Below are positions 26,594-36,715 of a stretch of 64,000 nt of DNA, piece by piece. The notes under the pieces are model-generated. The model worked only from the letters and a program-made list of their open reading frames with translations. It ran no database searches and had not been told where the DNA came from. Positions within the stretch are counted from its first letter, which is position 1. Every line of letters begins with the position of its first letter. The stretch is from Porticoccaceae bacterium (GTDB lineage: Bacteria > Pseudomonadota > Gammaproteobacteria > Pseudomonadales > Porticoccaceae). The position numbers were made by a program, and so were the translations under genes. The stretch lies in assembly GCA_018069525.1 (NCBI GenBank), contig JAGPUQ010000008.1, positions 124,001-188,000 of the forward strand. The letters run 5' to 3'.

Positions 26594-27778
26594 ATGCATA
26601 ACTTCTCAATTCATAACCCCGTGCGCAAGTTGCTGGCCATGGTGTTGCCGTTGTCCGTGTTGTGTCTAGCTGTCGTCGCCCAGGCCGCTCCGGTACTGAT
26701 TCCGGCACCGCCGCAACTGGCGGCCAAGTCGTGGATCTTAATGGACGCCAATACCGGTCGGGTGCTGGTCGAAGAAAACGCCAATCAGTCTCTGCCGCCC
26801 GCCAGTCTCACCAAAATGATGAGCAGTTACGTGGTGTCCAGTGAGATGGCCAAAAATAAATTTAACGAAGACACGTTGGTGCCGATCAGCGTTACTGCCT
26901 GGAAAATGGGTGGTTCCAAAATGTTTGTGCGCGAAGGCACCGAAGTGGCGGTGAAGGATTTATTGCGCGGTTTGATTATTCAATCGGGTAACGATGCCAC
27001 CGTTGCCCTCGCTGAGTTTGTCGCGGGTGCCGAAGGCAGCTTTGCCGACGTAATGAACCAGTACGCGAGCCTGCTGGGCATGAGCAATTCCCACTTCGTT
27101 AACGCCACCGGTTGGCCCGCGGAAGGACATGTCACCACCGCCCACGACCTCGCTATTTTGGCGCGCGCCCTGATTCAGGATCACCCCGAGCACTACAAGC
27201 TCTACGCCGAAAAACAATACACCTACAACAATATTGCCCAGCGCAATCGCAACTTATTATTGTGGCGCGACAAATCCGTCGACGGTGTTAAAACCGGCCA
27301 CACCGAAGAAGCCGGTTACTGCCTGGTGTCCTCGGCCTTACGCGACGGTATGCGCTTAGTGGCCGTGGTGATGGGCGCCAGCAGCGAGGAAGCCCGAGCC
27401 AGGGAATCCAGTAAATTACTATCCTACGGTTTTCGGTATTACGAAACTGCCAAAATTTACCAGGCCGGGGCTATACTTAAGCCCGACGTGCGGGTCTGGT
27501 TTGGCAAAGACGACAACATTAATCTGGTCGCCGCGAAAGATCTTTATCTGACTCTGCCCCGTGGCGCTCGCGATGACCTCGACGCCGTTGTGCATGTCGA
27601 CGACGTCGTGCGCGCACCGCTGACCAGCACCGGTGAATTAGGCACACTCACCGTTACCTACCAAGGCGAAACCTTACTCAAAGAATCACTGGTGGCGGAT
27701 CACGCGGTGGCGGAAGCCGGGTTTTTTGCCCGTATCTGGGACCACCTGCTGTTACTGGTCTACGGCTTGTTTTCCTGA
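26594..27778 (+). CDS. dacA: D-alanyl-D-alanine carboxypeptidase (PBP5/6 type)
   Basis: Removes the terminal D-Ala from peptidoglycan stem peptides. About 394 residues with a cleavable signal (ending VVAQAAP). SxxK in PPASLTKMM, SGN in IQSGNDATVAL, KTG in VDGVKTGHTEEAGYC, then a C-terminal PBP5-like beta domain and an amphipathic/hydrophobic tail for membrane attachment. Start ATG 26594; the frame extends to GTG 26528 without signal-peptide support. Confidence 0.95.
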   Translation: MHNFSIHNPVRKLLAMVLPLSVLCLAVVAQAAPVLIPAPPQLAAKSWILMDANTGRVLVEENANQSLPPASLTKMMSSYVVSSEMAKNKFNEDTLVPISVTAWKMGGSKMFVREGTEVAVKDLLRGLIIQSGNDATVALAEFVAGAEGSFADVMNQYASLLGMSNSHFVNATGWPAEGHVTTAHDLAILARALIQDHPEHYKLYAEKQYTYNNIAQRNRNLLLWRDKSVDGVKTGHTEEAGYCLVSSALRDGMRLVAVVMGASSEEARARESSKLLSYGFRYYETAKIYQAGAILKPDVRVWFGKDDNINLVAAKDLYLTLPRGARDDLDAVVHVDDVVRAPLTSTGELGTLTVTYQGETLLKESLVADHAVAEAGFFARIWDHLLLLVYGLFS

Positions 27779-27797
27779 TTTGAAGGTTATTTCTACC

Positions 27798-28067
27798 ATG
27801 AACGATTCAGATCCACCGCTGATACAATTCCCCTGTGACTATCCCATCAAAGTCCTGGGTGATAGCGGTGAGTTATTTCGCAGCCACGTGATCAGTGTAT
27901 TTGAATTTCACGCCCCCGGTTTTGACGAAACTCGCATTACTATGCGCGACAGCAGCGGCGGCAAGTTTCAGGCCATTACCATTACCATTACCGCCACCGG
28001 CGAACCACAACTACAAGCGCTGTTTGAAGATCTCAAAGGCAGTTCTTTGGTTAAGATGGTTTTATAA
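27798..28067 (+). CDS. ybeD: YbeD/DUF493 family protein
   Basis: 89-residue ACT-like small protein found between dacA and lipB in many gammaproteobacteria. It shows [19 protein letters not shown] at the N-terminus and [26 protein letters not shown] at the C-terminus. Its function is uncertain. ATG 27798 is chosen because the open frame upstream runs through dacA. It ends 2 bp before lipB. Confidence 0.94.
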   Translation: MNDSDPPLIQFPCDYPIKVLGDSGELFRSHVISVFEFHAPGFDETRITMRDSSGGKFQAITITITATGEPQLQALFEDLKGSSLVKMVL

Positions 28068-28069
28068 GC

Positions 28070-28780
28070 GTGTCTGAAATCTGTGTGCGTCCTCTGGGCC
28101 TGCAAGCCTATCCCGGCGTGTTCGATGCCATGAAGCAGCATATCAATGCGGCGGCGGCGGCTGATGCTGATACCGATTCAGCTGATACTTCTCCTTCCAA
28201 TATAGACCAAATCTGGACCGTTCAGCATCCCCCGGTGTTTACCCAGGGCCAGGCGGGCAAGGCCGAGCACCTATTGTTGCCCGGCGATATTCCAGTGGTG
28301 CAGGTCGACCGGGGCGGGCAGGTGACCTACCACGGCCCCGGCCAAATAGTCATCTATCCACTGGTTTCACTCAAGCGCGTCGGCCTGAATGTGCGGGAGC
28401 TAGTCACCGCGCTGGAGAAAACCATCGTCGCCACCCTGGCGGATTTTGATATTGTCGCCGAGGCGCGCAAGGGTGCTCCCGGGGTTTATGTGGGCGAGGC
28501 CAAAATTGCCTCGCTGGGCCTGCGTATCCGTCGCGGGCGTAGTTACCACGGCCTGGCTTTTAATGCGGCAATGGATCTGGAACCCTTCGGGCGCATCAAC
28601 CCCTGCGGTTATCAGGGTTTACAGATGACCCAATTAGCCGACCTGCTACCGCCAGATGCCATGCCCGAGCTGGCGGCCGTCGAAGCTCGCTTGCTCACTC
28701 ACCTCGCCAACTACCTCGGTTACACCGGCTGGTACTATAATCAGACCGCGGAGAGTGGTCTTCTGCACGGCAAGCAGTAA
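28070..28780 (+). CDS. lipB: Lipoyl(octanoyl) transferase LipB
   Basis: Transfers octanoyl groups from acyl carrier protein to lipoyl domains. 236 residues with [18 protein letters not shown], the [19 protein letters not shown] block with the active-site lysine, and the catalytic-cysteine segment [15 protein letters not shown] slightly expanded N-terminal loop contains Ala/Asp-rich sequence ([15 protein letters not shown]). GTG start at 28070. Confidence 0.97.
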   Translation: MSEICVRPLGLQAYPGVFDAMKQHINAAAAADADTDSADTSPSNIDQIWTVQHPPVFTQGQAGKAEHLLLPGDIPVVQVDRGGQVTYHGPGQIVIYPLVSLKRVGLNVRELVTALEKTIVATLADFDIVAEARKGAPGVYVGEAKIASLGLRIRRGRSYHGLAFNAAMDLEPFGRINPCGYQGLQMTQLADLLPPDAMPELAAVEARLLTHLANYLGYTGWYYNQTAESGLLHGKQ

Positions 28781-28835
28781 CCTGGGTTAAAAAGACAACG
28801 CTCCCGCTAACGCAAATCCTCCACAGAGACCTTAT

Positions 28836-29843
28836 ATGAGCGATTCCGGCTCCGACCAAATTCAGCCCAACCCAGGCCAGGCACCGATAAAACGCACCCG
28901 CCGTTTACAGCAGGGTGAAAAGCTGCGCAGTGCCGATAAGGTCGAGCGCATCCCGGTTAAGGTGATCGCGACCGAAAATTATTTGCGCAAACCGCCGTGG
29001 CTGAAAATTCGCATTTCGTCCTCCCCTAAAGTGCAGCGCATCAAAGATATTTTGCGCGAGCACAAACTTTCCACCGTGTGCGAAGAAGCATCCTGCCCCA
29101 ACCTAAGCGAGTGCTTTGGCGGCGGTACCGCGACCTTTATGGTCATGGGTGAAATCTGCACCCGGCGCTGTCCGTTCTGCGATGTGGGGCATGGCAAACC
29201 CAATCCCCTGGATGCCGCAGAACCCGCACACCTGGCCAGCGCCATTGCCGAAATGGCTTTGAACTACGTGGTGATCACCTCCGTGGATCGCGACGACCTA
29301 CGCGACGGTGGGGCGCAACACTTTGCCGATTGTATTCGCGAAGCCCGAGCGCTCAGTCCCGAATTACAAATCGAAATTTTAGTACCGGACTTTCGCGGCC
29401 GCATGGAGCCCGCGTTGGACATTCTCAGCGCCACACCGCCCGACGTGTTTAATCACAATCTCGAAACCGTGCCGCGCTTGTATCGCGAAGCCCGGCCCGG
29501 TGCCAATTACCAGTGGTCGTTAAAATTATTGCGCGAATACAAACAGCTCAACGCTGCGGTGCCGACCAAATCGGGTTTAATGGTGGGTCTGGGTGAAACC
29601 AAAGACGAATTGCTGGCAACCCTCGATGACCTCCGCGAACACGATGTGGAAATGCTCACCGTAGGGCAATATTTGCAACCCTCAAAAAGTCATTTGCCGG
29701 TGGCGCGTTATGTTCACCCCGACGAATTTGAAGAATATAAAGACTACGCTTATCAAATTGGCTTTAAGCGCGTGGCCTCCGGGCCGCTGGTGCGTTCCTC
29801 CTATCACGCAGATAAGCAGGTGAAAGGTGAAGTCGTTACTTAA
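28836..29843 (+). CDS. lipA: Lipoyl synthase LipA
   Basis: Radical-SAM enzyme inserting two sulfurs into octanoyl groups. 335 residues with the auxiliary-cluster motif [12 protein letters not shown] and the radical-SAM motif CTRRCPFC, then [40 protein letters not shown] at the end. Directly follows lipB. Confidence 0.98.
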   Translation: MSDSGSDQIQPNPGQAPIKRTRRLQQGEKLRSADKVERIPVKVIATENYLRKPPWLKIRISSSPKVQRIKDILREHKLSTVCEEASCPNLSECFGGGTATFMVMGEICTRRCPFCDVGHGKPNPLDAAEPAHLASAIAEMALNYVVITSVDRDDLRDGGAQHFADCIREARALSPELQIEILVPDFRGRMEPALDILSATPPDVFNHNLETVPRLYREARPGANYQWSLKLLREYKQLNAAVPTKSGLMVGLGETKDELLATLDDLREHDVEMLTVGQYLQPSKSHLPVARYVHPDEFEEYKDYAYQIGFKRVASGPLVRSSYHADKQVKGEVVT

Positions 29844-29902
29844 ATAGTCACTTCACGGTGCGTATGAGTAGCAAAAATAAAATAGCGAATGGGAGTGCAG
29901 AA

Positions 29903-31678
29903 ATGAGCAAAAAAAAGTCACAGGAGGGGGACTTCGATTTCAGTTCTAGCACAAGGAGGGGCGCACCGAATATTTCGCGCCGGAAATTTCTTGCCGCCAC
30001 CACTGCGGGTGCAGCTTTGGCAGCAAGTCCGGCCGCTATTGGTGCCGAAAAAAAAGCCCATTACCAGTGGGACTCTGAAACCGATGTGTTGGTCGTCGGC
30101 ACCGGCGCAGCTGGTTCCTGTGCCGCGTTATTTGCGCATCGGACTGGGGTCGCAGTATCCATTGTCGAAAAAGCGGCTTTTTACGGTGGCACGACAATTA
30201 AATCCCAGGGCGCGTACTGGATTCCCAATAATTCTCTGATGCGGGAACGCGGTCTGATCGATGCGAAGCGCGATGCTCTTCTTTATATGGCGCGCCTGTC
30301 TTTTCCGACTTTGTATAATCCCGATCAGGCAGAATTGGGTTTACCGCGAGCCGACTATCAGTTACTGGAAACCTTTTATGACCACGGCGCTCGCGTGCTC
30401 GACGAGCTGGCAGAGATGGAGGCCTTGCAATCGACGTTTTTTAAATCCGGTGACGGTAGCGACTTTCCCGACTACTACAGCCATCTCGAAGAAAATAAAG
30501 CGCCCATCGGTCGAATTTTATTGGCCGTCTCCAGAGAGGGGGTGCCGGGTATGGGCGGCGAGTTAATGGGGCAACTCCAGAAAGCGGTCAACGATAGAAA
30601 CATACCCGTGTTATTTAATCAGCGCGCCAGTAAATTATTACAATACGAAGATGGATCGGTAGCCGGTCTGGAAATAACGGCGACCGATGGCAATGTGAAA
30701 AATATCCGTACTCGAAAAGGAGTGGTGTTTGGCTCAGGCGGCTTTATTCACAACGAAGACATGCGTCGAAATTATTTGCGTGGCCCGGTTTATGGTGGCT
30801 GCACTATGCCGGCAGCAGAGGGGGATTTTGTCAGCATTGGTAGTGCCGCTGGTGCGAAACTCGGCAACATGAACAATGCCTGGTGGGCTCAAATACTGTT
30901 TGAACAAGCGGTTGAGAACAGCGCCGTGCCAATGAACGTCTTTGTTCCCCCCGGGGATTCGATGGTCCTGGTGAATCGCTATGGTAAGCGTTACGTCAAC
31001 GAAAAATTTGTCTACAACGAGCGTTCGCAAAGCCATTTTCACTGGGATCCCCTGCGCGCTGAGTATCCTAATTTACTGAGTTTTATGATCTACGATCAGC
31101 AAGTTGCTAAACATAATGCCGGGATTTGGCCGATTCCCGAACTTGAAGCGACGAGCAGCACGTCCTACGTTATATCGGGAGATACCTTAGAAGCTTTGCA
31201 TAAAGCCATTGCCGCACGACTTGAGACTCTTGCTGCGCACAGTGGCGGTTTCTCCCTCGACCCACAGTTTGCCGATACGCTGGGGGGAACCATCGAACGT
31301 TTTAATGGCTTTGCCAAAGCCGGCGATGATCTCGATTTCCATCGCGGCGAAGTCGCCTCAGAGCTGTTTTTCCATGGCTTTTATACCGCACCAGGGCATC
31401 GCAATGAACATCCCAACCCCACCATGCAGCCATTGGCGAAGCAGGGCCCATATTATGCGATCATATTGGCGGCGGGCGTTCTCGACACCAAAGGCGGGCC
31501 GCGCATCAATACTCATGCGCAGGTGCTGGACAATTTTGATCAGCCGATTCCGGGACTTTACGGTGCCGGCAACTGTATAGCCTCCCCAGCGGGTCAGGCC
31601 TACTGGTCGGCGGGCGGTACCATCGCGCCCGCCATGGTGTTTGGGGCACTAGCGGGCGAACATGTTAGTAAGTTGTAA
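29903..31678 (+). CDS. Tat-exported FAD-dependent oxidoreductase (3-ketosteroid dehydrogenase / flavocytochrome c-like)
   Basis: About 591 residues. Twin-arginine signal NISRRKFLAATTAGAALAA, then an FAD-binding Rossmann motif DVLVVGTGAAGSCAALFAHR and the C-terminal FAD block YGAGNCIASPAGQAYWSAGGTI. The architecture matches the FAD_binding_2 family, which includes 3-oxosteroid 1-dehydrogenases and fumarate reductase-like proteins; the substrate cannot be assigned. ATG 29903 has GGGAG seven bases upstream; the frame opens at 29858. Confidence 0.87.
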   Translation: MSKKKSQEGDFDFSSSTRRGAPNISRRKFLAATTAGAALAASPAAIGAEKKAHYQWDSETDVLVVGTGAAGSCAALFAHRTGVAVSIVEKAAFYGGTTIKSQGAYWIPNNSLMRERGLIDAKRDALLYMARLSFPTLYNPDQAELGLPRADYQLLETFYDHGARVLDELAEMEALQSTFFKSGDGSDFPDYYSHLEENKAPIGRILLAVSREGVPGMGGELMGQLQKAVNDRNIPVLFNQRASKLLQYEDGSVAGLEITATDGNVKNIRTRKGVVFGSGGFIHNEDMRRNYLRGPVYGGCTMPAAEGDFVSIGSAAGAKLGNMNNAWWAQILFEQAVENSAVPMNVFVPPGDSMVLVNRYGKRYVNEKFVYNERSQSHFHWDPLRAEYPNLLSFMIYDQQVAKHNAGIWPIPELEATSSTSYVISGDTLEALHKAIAARLETLAAHSGGFSLDPQFADTLGGTIERFNGFAKAGDDLDFHRGEVASELFFHGFYTAPGHRNEHPNPTMQPLAKQGPYYAIILAAGVLDTKGGPRINTHAQVLDNFDQPIPGLYGAGNCIASPAGQAYWSAGGTIAPAMVFGALAGEHVSKL

Positions 31679-31714
31679 GCTGGTTTATTACGTTGGCACG
31701 GGACCTTGGAGTAA

Positions 31715-31999
31715 ATGATGAGCACTCAAACAGAAATCGAAGCCGCGGTATTTCGGCGCTTTTTAAAACACCTCGACGATCATAAAGACGTACAAAATAT
31801 CGAATTAATGAATCTGGCCGACTTTTGTCGTAACTGCTTATCGAAATGGTATTCGGCTGAGGCAGCAGAGCGCGGCGAAACCGTAGATTACGAAGCCGCC
31901 CGTGAAATTGTTTACGGCATGCCCTACAGCGAGTGGAAACAAAAACACCAAACCGAAGCCACGCCCGAGCAGATGGCGATTTTTAATGCGCGTAAATAA
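31715..31999 (+). CDS. DUF1244 family protein
   Basis: 94 residues matching DUF1244: RFLKHLDDHKDVQNIELMNLADFCRNCLSKWY, then YEAAREIVYGMPYSEWKQKHQ. Function unknown. GGAG precedes the paired ATG codons at 31715/31718. Its stop overlaps the next start by one base, so the two are probably translated together. Confidence 0.9.
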   Translation: MMSTQTEIEAAVFRRFLKHLDDHKDVQNIELMNLADFCRNCLSKWYSAEAAERGETVDYEAAREIVYGMPYSEWKQKHQTEATPEQMAIFNARK

Positions 32000-32631
32000 T
32001 GCTCGTAAATAAAACTTCCGTAAAATGGTCGGTGGCCGCGCTGCTAACGCTGGCAATATTGCTGGCGTCCAGCTGCGCCTCGCTGCCCAGTGAACTAGAT
32101 AATATTTGTTCTATTTTTCGCGAAAAGCCTAGCTGGTACAAGGCGTCTAAAGCCGCCAGCAAACGCTGGGGTGGGCCGATCCACGTGCCCATGGCAATTA
32201 TGCATCAGGAATCTCGTTTTCAGGCCAAGGCCAGGCCGCCGATGCGTTACTTTTTGTGGATCATTCCCATTGGGCGCGGCAGTTCCGCCTACGGGTACGC
32301 GCAAGCCCAAAATGCGGCCTGGGGCGAATATAAACAAGACGCTGGTTCGATGTTTAGCGACCGCGACAACTTCTCCGACGCGATTAACTTTATTCAGTGG
32401 TATATGAATAAAAGCCAAAGAATTAACGGGGTGTCAAAGTGGGATGCCTACAATCAATACCTCAACTACCACGAAGGTCACGGTGGTTACTCCCGTGGGA
32501 GCTACAAAAAGAAACCCTGGTTATTGGGGGTGGCGACTAAAGTTGACCGGCACGCCAAAAGATACAGTCAACAATACGCTGGCTGTAAAGAGGGTCTGGA
32601 TAAAGGCGGTTTCTGGCGATCCATATTTTGA
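31999..32631 (+). CDS. Small lytic-transglycosylase-like lipoprotein
   Basis: 210 residues. Lipoprotein signal with lipobox LASSCAS, then a domain with the SLT-like glutamate in MAIMHQESRFQAKA and later GYAQAQNAAWGEYKQDAG and YLNYHEGHGGY. This is the pattern of gammaproteobacterial SLT-domain lipoproteins with a presumed role in peptidoglycan cleavage. Coupled to the DUF1244 gene by a 1-bp overlap. Confidence 0.85.
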   Translation: MLVNKTSVKWSVAALLTLAILLASSCASLPSELDNICSIFREKPSWYKASKAASKRWGGPIHVPMAIMHQESRFQAKARPPMRYFLWIIPIGRGSSAYGYAQAQNAAWGEYKQDAGSMFSDRDNFSDAINFIQWYMNKSQRINGVSKWDAYNQYLNYHEGHGGYSRGSYKKKPWLLGVATKVDRHAKRYSQQYAGCKEGLDKGGFWRSIF

Positions 32632-32692
32632 TATTTAAAAGTTTTAATATTTAAATCGTAAAAGAATAATGTAATTCAAGGATTAAATTGTC

Positions 32693-35188
32693 ATGGCCAA
32701 GAAAAAGAATCCTGTCGGTATACCGCCATTGCGCATGGATGAGTTCCCCAACTGTTGCAACCCCGATCAATTCAAGTTTAAAACCACCGATGATCTGCCG
32801 CCCTTAACTGAAATTATTGGTCAGAATCGCGCCCTCGAAGCCATCCGCTTCGGCCTCGATATGGACAACGAAGGTTATAATCTGTTCGTGCTTGGGCCTC
32901 CGGGGGTGGGTAAATTTACTGCCATTAACCAGTACTTGGGTAAGGCCGCAGAACCTGGCCCGGTGCCTAACGACTGGTGCTACGTCAATAATTTTCGCGA
33001 CGACTCCAAACCCATCCTGGTGGAATTGCCCGCCGGTCGTGGTCGTGTATTGCACGACGACATGGATCACCTGGTCGAAGATTTAAAAAATGCCATCCCC
33101 CAGGCCTTCAACAGCGACGAATACAAAGCCCGGGTGCTGGTTATCGAAACCGACCTTCAGGAGAAGCAGAGCAAGGCCTTCGGCGAATTAAAGGAAGCCG
33201 CCGATGTTCAACAGGTTGAAGTAGTGCAGGCCGAGGGGGAAATTTCGTTTATCCCCAAAGTCGACGGTGAGCCAATTACCCCGGAAGTATTTGAAAAATT
33301 ACCCAAGCAAGCACAGGAAGAAATGGAGGCCAATGTCGATGGCCTGCGTGAACATTTGCGCAACATTGCCCAGCGCCTGTTGCCAGAATGGCGCAAAGAA
33401 GCTCGCGAACGCTTTCAAAAACTCAATCACGAAACCACCCTCGAAGCGGTGGGCTTATATATCGAGAGCCTGAGTAAAAAATACGCCGACCTTCCGCAAC
33501 TACTCAACTACCTGAACGATGTACAACACGACATTGTTGCCAACGCGATGGATTTTCGTCCCTCGCAGATTCCGCCCGGTATGGACGGGGCGATGGCCAG
33601 CGAAGCCGCAACGCACAATGCCCTGGCGCGCTATCAGGTTAATTTAATGCTCGACAATGGCGCAGCCACTGGTAAACCCGTGGTCTACGAAGAGCACCCC
33701 AGTTATGCCAACCTCGTGGGTCGCGTCGAGAACCGCGCCGTGATGGGCACACTGGTCACCGACTTTACCCTGATCAAACCCGGCGCACTGCATCGGGCCA
33801 ACGGCGGTTATTTAATTCTCGAAGCGCGCAAACTATTAATTCAGCCCCACGCCTGGGAAGCCCTCAAGCAGGCGATCTACAAAAAAGAGCTACGGCTCGA
33901 ATCGCTGGAACAGGCCTTAAGCATGGTCAGTACCGTGTCGCTGGAACCCGAGCCCATGCCCCTTGATGTCAAAGTGGTCATACTGGGCGACCGCAGGCTC
34001 TACCATATGCTCTACGCCAACGATCCCGATTTTGCCGAGCTGTTTAAAGTGCCCGCCGATTTCGAGGCCAGTCTCGATCGCAATCCCGAAAACGACGAAC
34101 TCTACGCCCGCATGATCGCCACCATCGTGCAGCAGCAAAAACTCAAACCCTTCGACCGCTCCGCCGTGGCCGCCACCGTGCAGCAAAGTATGCGCTACAC
34201 CGCGGATTCCGAAAAACTATCCACCCACATGCGCAGCATTGCCGACCTGGTTGCCGAAGCCGACTACTGGGCTGGCAAGGCCAAGCGGAAAACCGTCAGC
34301 GGCGACGACGTGCGCAAAGCCATCGAAACCCAAATCGAACGCATCGACCGGGTGCGCGATCAGGTGCACGAAGGCATCCTCCGCGATAGCATCATGATCG
34401 ATACCGAAGGCGCGGTGATCGGCCAGGTCAACGGGCTCTCTGTATTGCAGATGGGCAACTTCAGCTTTGGTCAGCCCTCGCGTATTACCGCCACCACTCG
34501 CCTTGGCGATGGCCGCGTGATCGACATCGCCCGCGAAACCGACATGGGCGGCCCCACCCACACCAAAGGTGTGTTTACCCTGTCCAGCATACTCGGCGCG
34601 CGCTACGGCCAAAAGCAGCCCATGGCCCTAACCGCCAGCCTCGCCTTTGAGCAAAACTACGGCGGCGTCGATGGCGACAGCGCCTCCACCGCCGAGCTGT
34701 GCACCCTGTTGTCCTCCCTCGCCCAGGCGCCCATCAAACAATGCTTCGCCATTACCGGCTCCATCAACCAGCTTGGGCAAGTCCAGGTGATTGGCGGCGT
34801 CAGCGAAAAAGTCGAAGGCTTTTACGACATCTGCAAAGCTCGCGGTCTTACCGGCGAGCAGGGCGTACTCATCCCTAAAAATAACATACCCAATCTACTG
34901 CTGCGCCACGACGTCCTCGAAGCCATCGAAGCCGGGAAGTTTGCCGTCTACCCCATCACCGGCGTAGACGAAGCCATCGAAGTTCTCACCGGCATCCCCG
35001 CCGGAACGCCAGATGCCGAAGGCGATTACCCACCCGACACCATCAACGGCAGAGTGCAGGCGCGCTTGCGCGAATTTGCCGAACTGCGCCGCAGCTTTGG
35101 GCGCGATGACAAAGAAGAAAAGAGCGAGGCCCAGGTGCATATCGAAGCCAAAGAGCCGGAGCTTCCGGGTGAGCCGGGGCCTGATTAG
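32693..35188 (+). CDS. Lon-like AAA+ ATP-dependent protease (S16, YcbZ/LonC-type)
   Basis: 831 residues. Walker A VLGPPGVGKFTAIN near residue 70, a long helical insert, the AAA lid, then a C-terminal S16 protease domain with catalytic serine in GGVDGDSASTAELCTLL and lysine in IGGVSEKVEGFYDIC. Not the classical Lon: no LON N-terminal domain. A charged C-terminal tail of about 57 residues (from 35016) is duplicated after the downstream fic gene at 36519-36691. Confidence 0.93.
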   Translation: MAKKKNPVGIPPLRMDEFPNCCNPDQFKFKTTDDLPPLTEIIGQNRALEAIRFGLDMDNEGYNLFVLGPPGVGKFTAINQYLGKAAEPGPVPNDWCYVNNFRDDSKPILVELPAGRGRVLHDDMDHLVEDLKNAIPQAFNSDEYKARVLVIETDLQEKQSKAFGELKEAADVQQVEVVQAEGEISFIPKVDGEPITPEVFEKLPKQAQEEMEANVDGLREHLRNIAQRLLPEWRKEARERFQKLNHETTLEAVGLYIESLSKKYADLPQLLNYLNDVQHDIVANAMDFRPSQIPPGMDGAMASEAATHNALARYQVNLMLDNGAATGKPVVYEEHPSYANLVGRVENRAVMGTLVTDFTLIKPGALHRANGGYLILEARKLLIQPHAWEALKQAIYKKELRLESLEQALSMVSTVSLEPEPMPLDVKVVILGDRRLYHMLYANDPDFAELFKVPADFEASLDRNPENDELYARMIATIVQQQKLKPFDRSAVAATVQQSMRYTADSEKLSTHMRSIADLVAEADYWAGKAKRKTVSGDDVRKAIETQIERIDRVRDQVHEGILRDSIMIDTEGAVIGQVNGLSVLQMGNFSFGQPSRITATTRLGDGRVIDIARETDMGGPTHTKGVFTLSSILGARYGQKQPMALTASLAFEQNYGGVDGDSASTAELCTLLSSLAQAPIKQCFAITGSINQLGQVQVIGGVSEKVEGFYDICKARGLTGEQGVLIPKNNIPNLLLRHDVLEAIEAGKFAVYPITGVDEAIEVLTGIPAGTPDAEGDYPPDTINGRVQARLREFAELRRSFGRDDKEEKSEAQVHIEAKEPELPGEPGPD
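35016..35188 (+). repeat. Direct repeat copy 1: 3' end of the Lon-like gene
   Basis: 173 bp ending at the stop codon of the intact gene. It matches 36519-36691 without gaps, at about 92% identity by eye. The fic gene lies between the two copies. Confidence 0.95.
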
Positions 35189-35309
35189 AGGATTCTGGTA
35201 GGTATGAATGGCCCGTTTTCCATACGTACGAGTATTAACCTGCCCATAAATACGATTATCTATACCTACACGTATGGATAAGCATAGATATGTATAGATA
35301 ATACGAATT

Positions 35310-35338
35310 TGTATACATGTTAAGGAAACATGTATACA
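35310..35338. promoter_or_regulatory. 12-bp inverted repeat upstream of fic
   Basis: Perfect arms TGTATACATGTT and AACATGTATACA around a 5-bp spacer, about 35 bp before the fic start, in an AT-rich leader also rich in TATAC-type words (35219-35340). Likely an operator or promoter-proximal hairpin for fic; no T run, so it is not a terminator. Confidence 0.65.
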
Positions 35339-35374
35339 GTTGATTGTTAAATAACCAGCAAAGCTATATACGTG

Positions 35375-36469
35375 ATGAACATAAATCAGAAACTTATGTC
35401 GCTGCCGAGCGTACCTACTGAGGCCCTCGAAACACCGAAAATATTAAAGAAGGTGGCCTCCGCACATCGCTATCTGGCAGAATTAAAAGGCACCGTTGGC
35501 TCCATTCCCAACGAATCTATGATTATCAACACGCTCACCCTGCAAGAGGCAAAAGATAGCTCAGAAATAGAAAATATCATCACCACCCACGATGAGCTTT
35601 ATAAAAGTACATTATTTGGTGAGTTCACGAAAAATGCAGCAGCGAAAGAAGTCCAAAATTACGCAGAGGCCCTAAAAAGAGGCTTCGAACTAATCCGCCA
35701 TACCGGCATTATAAGAATTACCGATATCCTCGAAATCCAACAGATCTTAGAGCAAAACCAGGCGGGTTTTAGAGTATTGCCCGGCACCGTGCTTAAGAAC
35801 GAACTTACCGAAAAAATAATCTATACCCCACCTCAAGAAGCGCAGGAAGTCGCCGACTTGATGGCCAACTTAGCGGAATACATCAACGTACCCGAGCTTC
35901 AGAAAATCGACCCTCTGATTAAAATGGCCGTAATACACCACCAGTTTGAGAGCATCCATCCTTTTTATGATGGCAATGGGCGTACCGGCAGAATCCTCAA
36001 TATCCTGTTCCTGGTTGCTCAGGGTTTATTAAACTTACCTGTACTTTATTTGAGCCGTTACATCACCCTCAATAAGCCAGAATATTATCGCTTATTGCAA
36101 AGTGTTCGAGAGAATAATGAATGGGAGCAGTGGGTTTTGTATATGCTGGATGGCGTCGAAAGCACGGCACAGCAAACCATAGCGCTGATCAATAATATCA
36201 AGACATTAATGAACGACTACAAACACCGGATTAGATCAAGCCTGCCTAAAATCTACAGCCAGGATTTGTTGAACAATCTGTTTCGTCATCCCTATACGAA
36301 AATCGCCTTTATTGAACAGGATCTTGGTGTGACTCGCCTTACCGCCAGCCGTTATCTTGAGCAGTTGGTTAAGCAGGGATTTTTGGTCAAGGAAAAAATA
36401 GGGCGTAATAACTATTATATTAATGTGCCCTTGTTCAACTTGCTGTTGGGGGTAGAGAGCGGTGGTTAA
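35375..36469 (+). CDS. fic: Fic family protein, class II (N-terminal self-inhibition), with C-terminal wHTH
   Basis: 364-residue Fic protein, likely an AMP-transferase. The Fic core motif HPFYDGNGRTGR starts at about residue 195. The inhibitory helix motif (S/T)xxxE(G/N) is present as SSEIEN at residues 62-67, so it is autoinhibited rather than dependent on a separate antitoxin. A winged-helix-like C-terminus (TKIAFIEQDLGVTRLTASRYLEQLVKQGF) suggests DNA binding and autoregulation. Same general type as Shewanella SoFic. It lies between two copies of the Lon-like gene's 3' end. GTG 35372 precedes ATG 35375. Confidence 0.93.
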   Translation: MNINQKLMSLPSVPTEALETPKILKKVASAHRYLAELKGTVGSIPNESMIINTLTLQEAKDSSEIENIITTHDELYKSTLFGEFTKNAAAKEVQNYAEALKRGFELIRHTGIIRITDILEIQQILEQNQAGFRVLPGTVLKNELTEKIIYTPPQEAQEVADLMANLAEYINVPELQKIDPLIKMAVIHHQFESIHPFYDGNGRTGRILNILFLVAQGLLNLPVLYLSRYITLNKPEYYRLLQSVRENNEWEQWVLYMLDGVESTAQQTIALINNIKTLMNDYKHRIRSSLPKIYSQDLLNNLFRHPYTKIAFIEQDLGVTRLTASRYLEQLVKQGFLVKEKIGRNNYYINVPLFNLLLGVESGG

Positions 36470-36518
36470 GCAACACGTGAAGAGGAAGGCCAAAAATTAA
36501 CGGTGCACGAGACCCAGA

Positions 36519-36691
36519 CCGAAGGCGACTACCCACCCGACACCATCAACGGCAGAGTGCAGGCGCGCTTACGCGAATTTGCCGAACTGCGCCGCAGCTT
36601 TGGGCGCGATGACAAAGAAGAAAAGAGTGAGGTCCAGGCACATCACGAAACCAAAGAGCCAGAGCTTCCGGGTGAGCCGCGGCCTGATTAA
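36519..36691 (+). pseudogene. Detached 3' end of the Lon-like protease gene (direct repeat copy 2)
   Basis: Reproduces the last 57 codons and stop of the upstream Lon-like gene, still in frame and ending at TAA instead of TAG. The frame is open from GTG 36503 and could yield a 62-residue peptide, but no domain is included. About a dozen substitutions separate it from copy 1, some changing residues (ILE-GLU-ALA to HIS-GLU-THR), so the copies are not a recent exact duplication. Confidence 0.93.
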
Positions 36692-36715
36692 CTGCTTGTT
36701 AGGGATAGCAAATCA

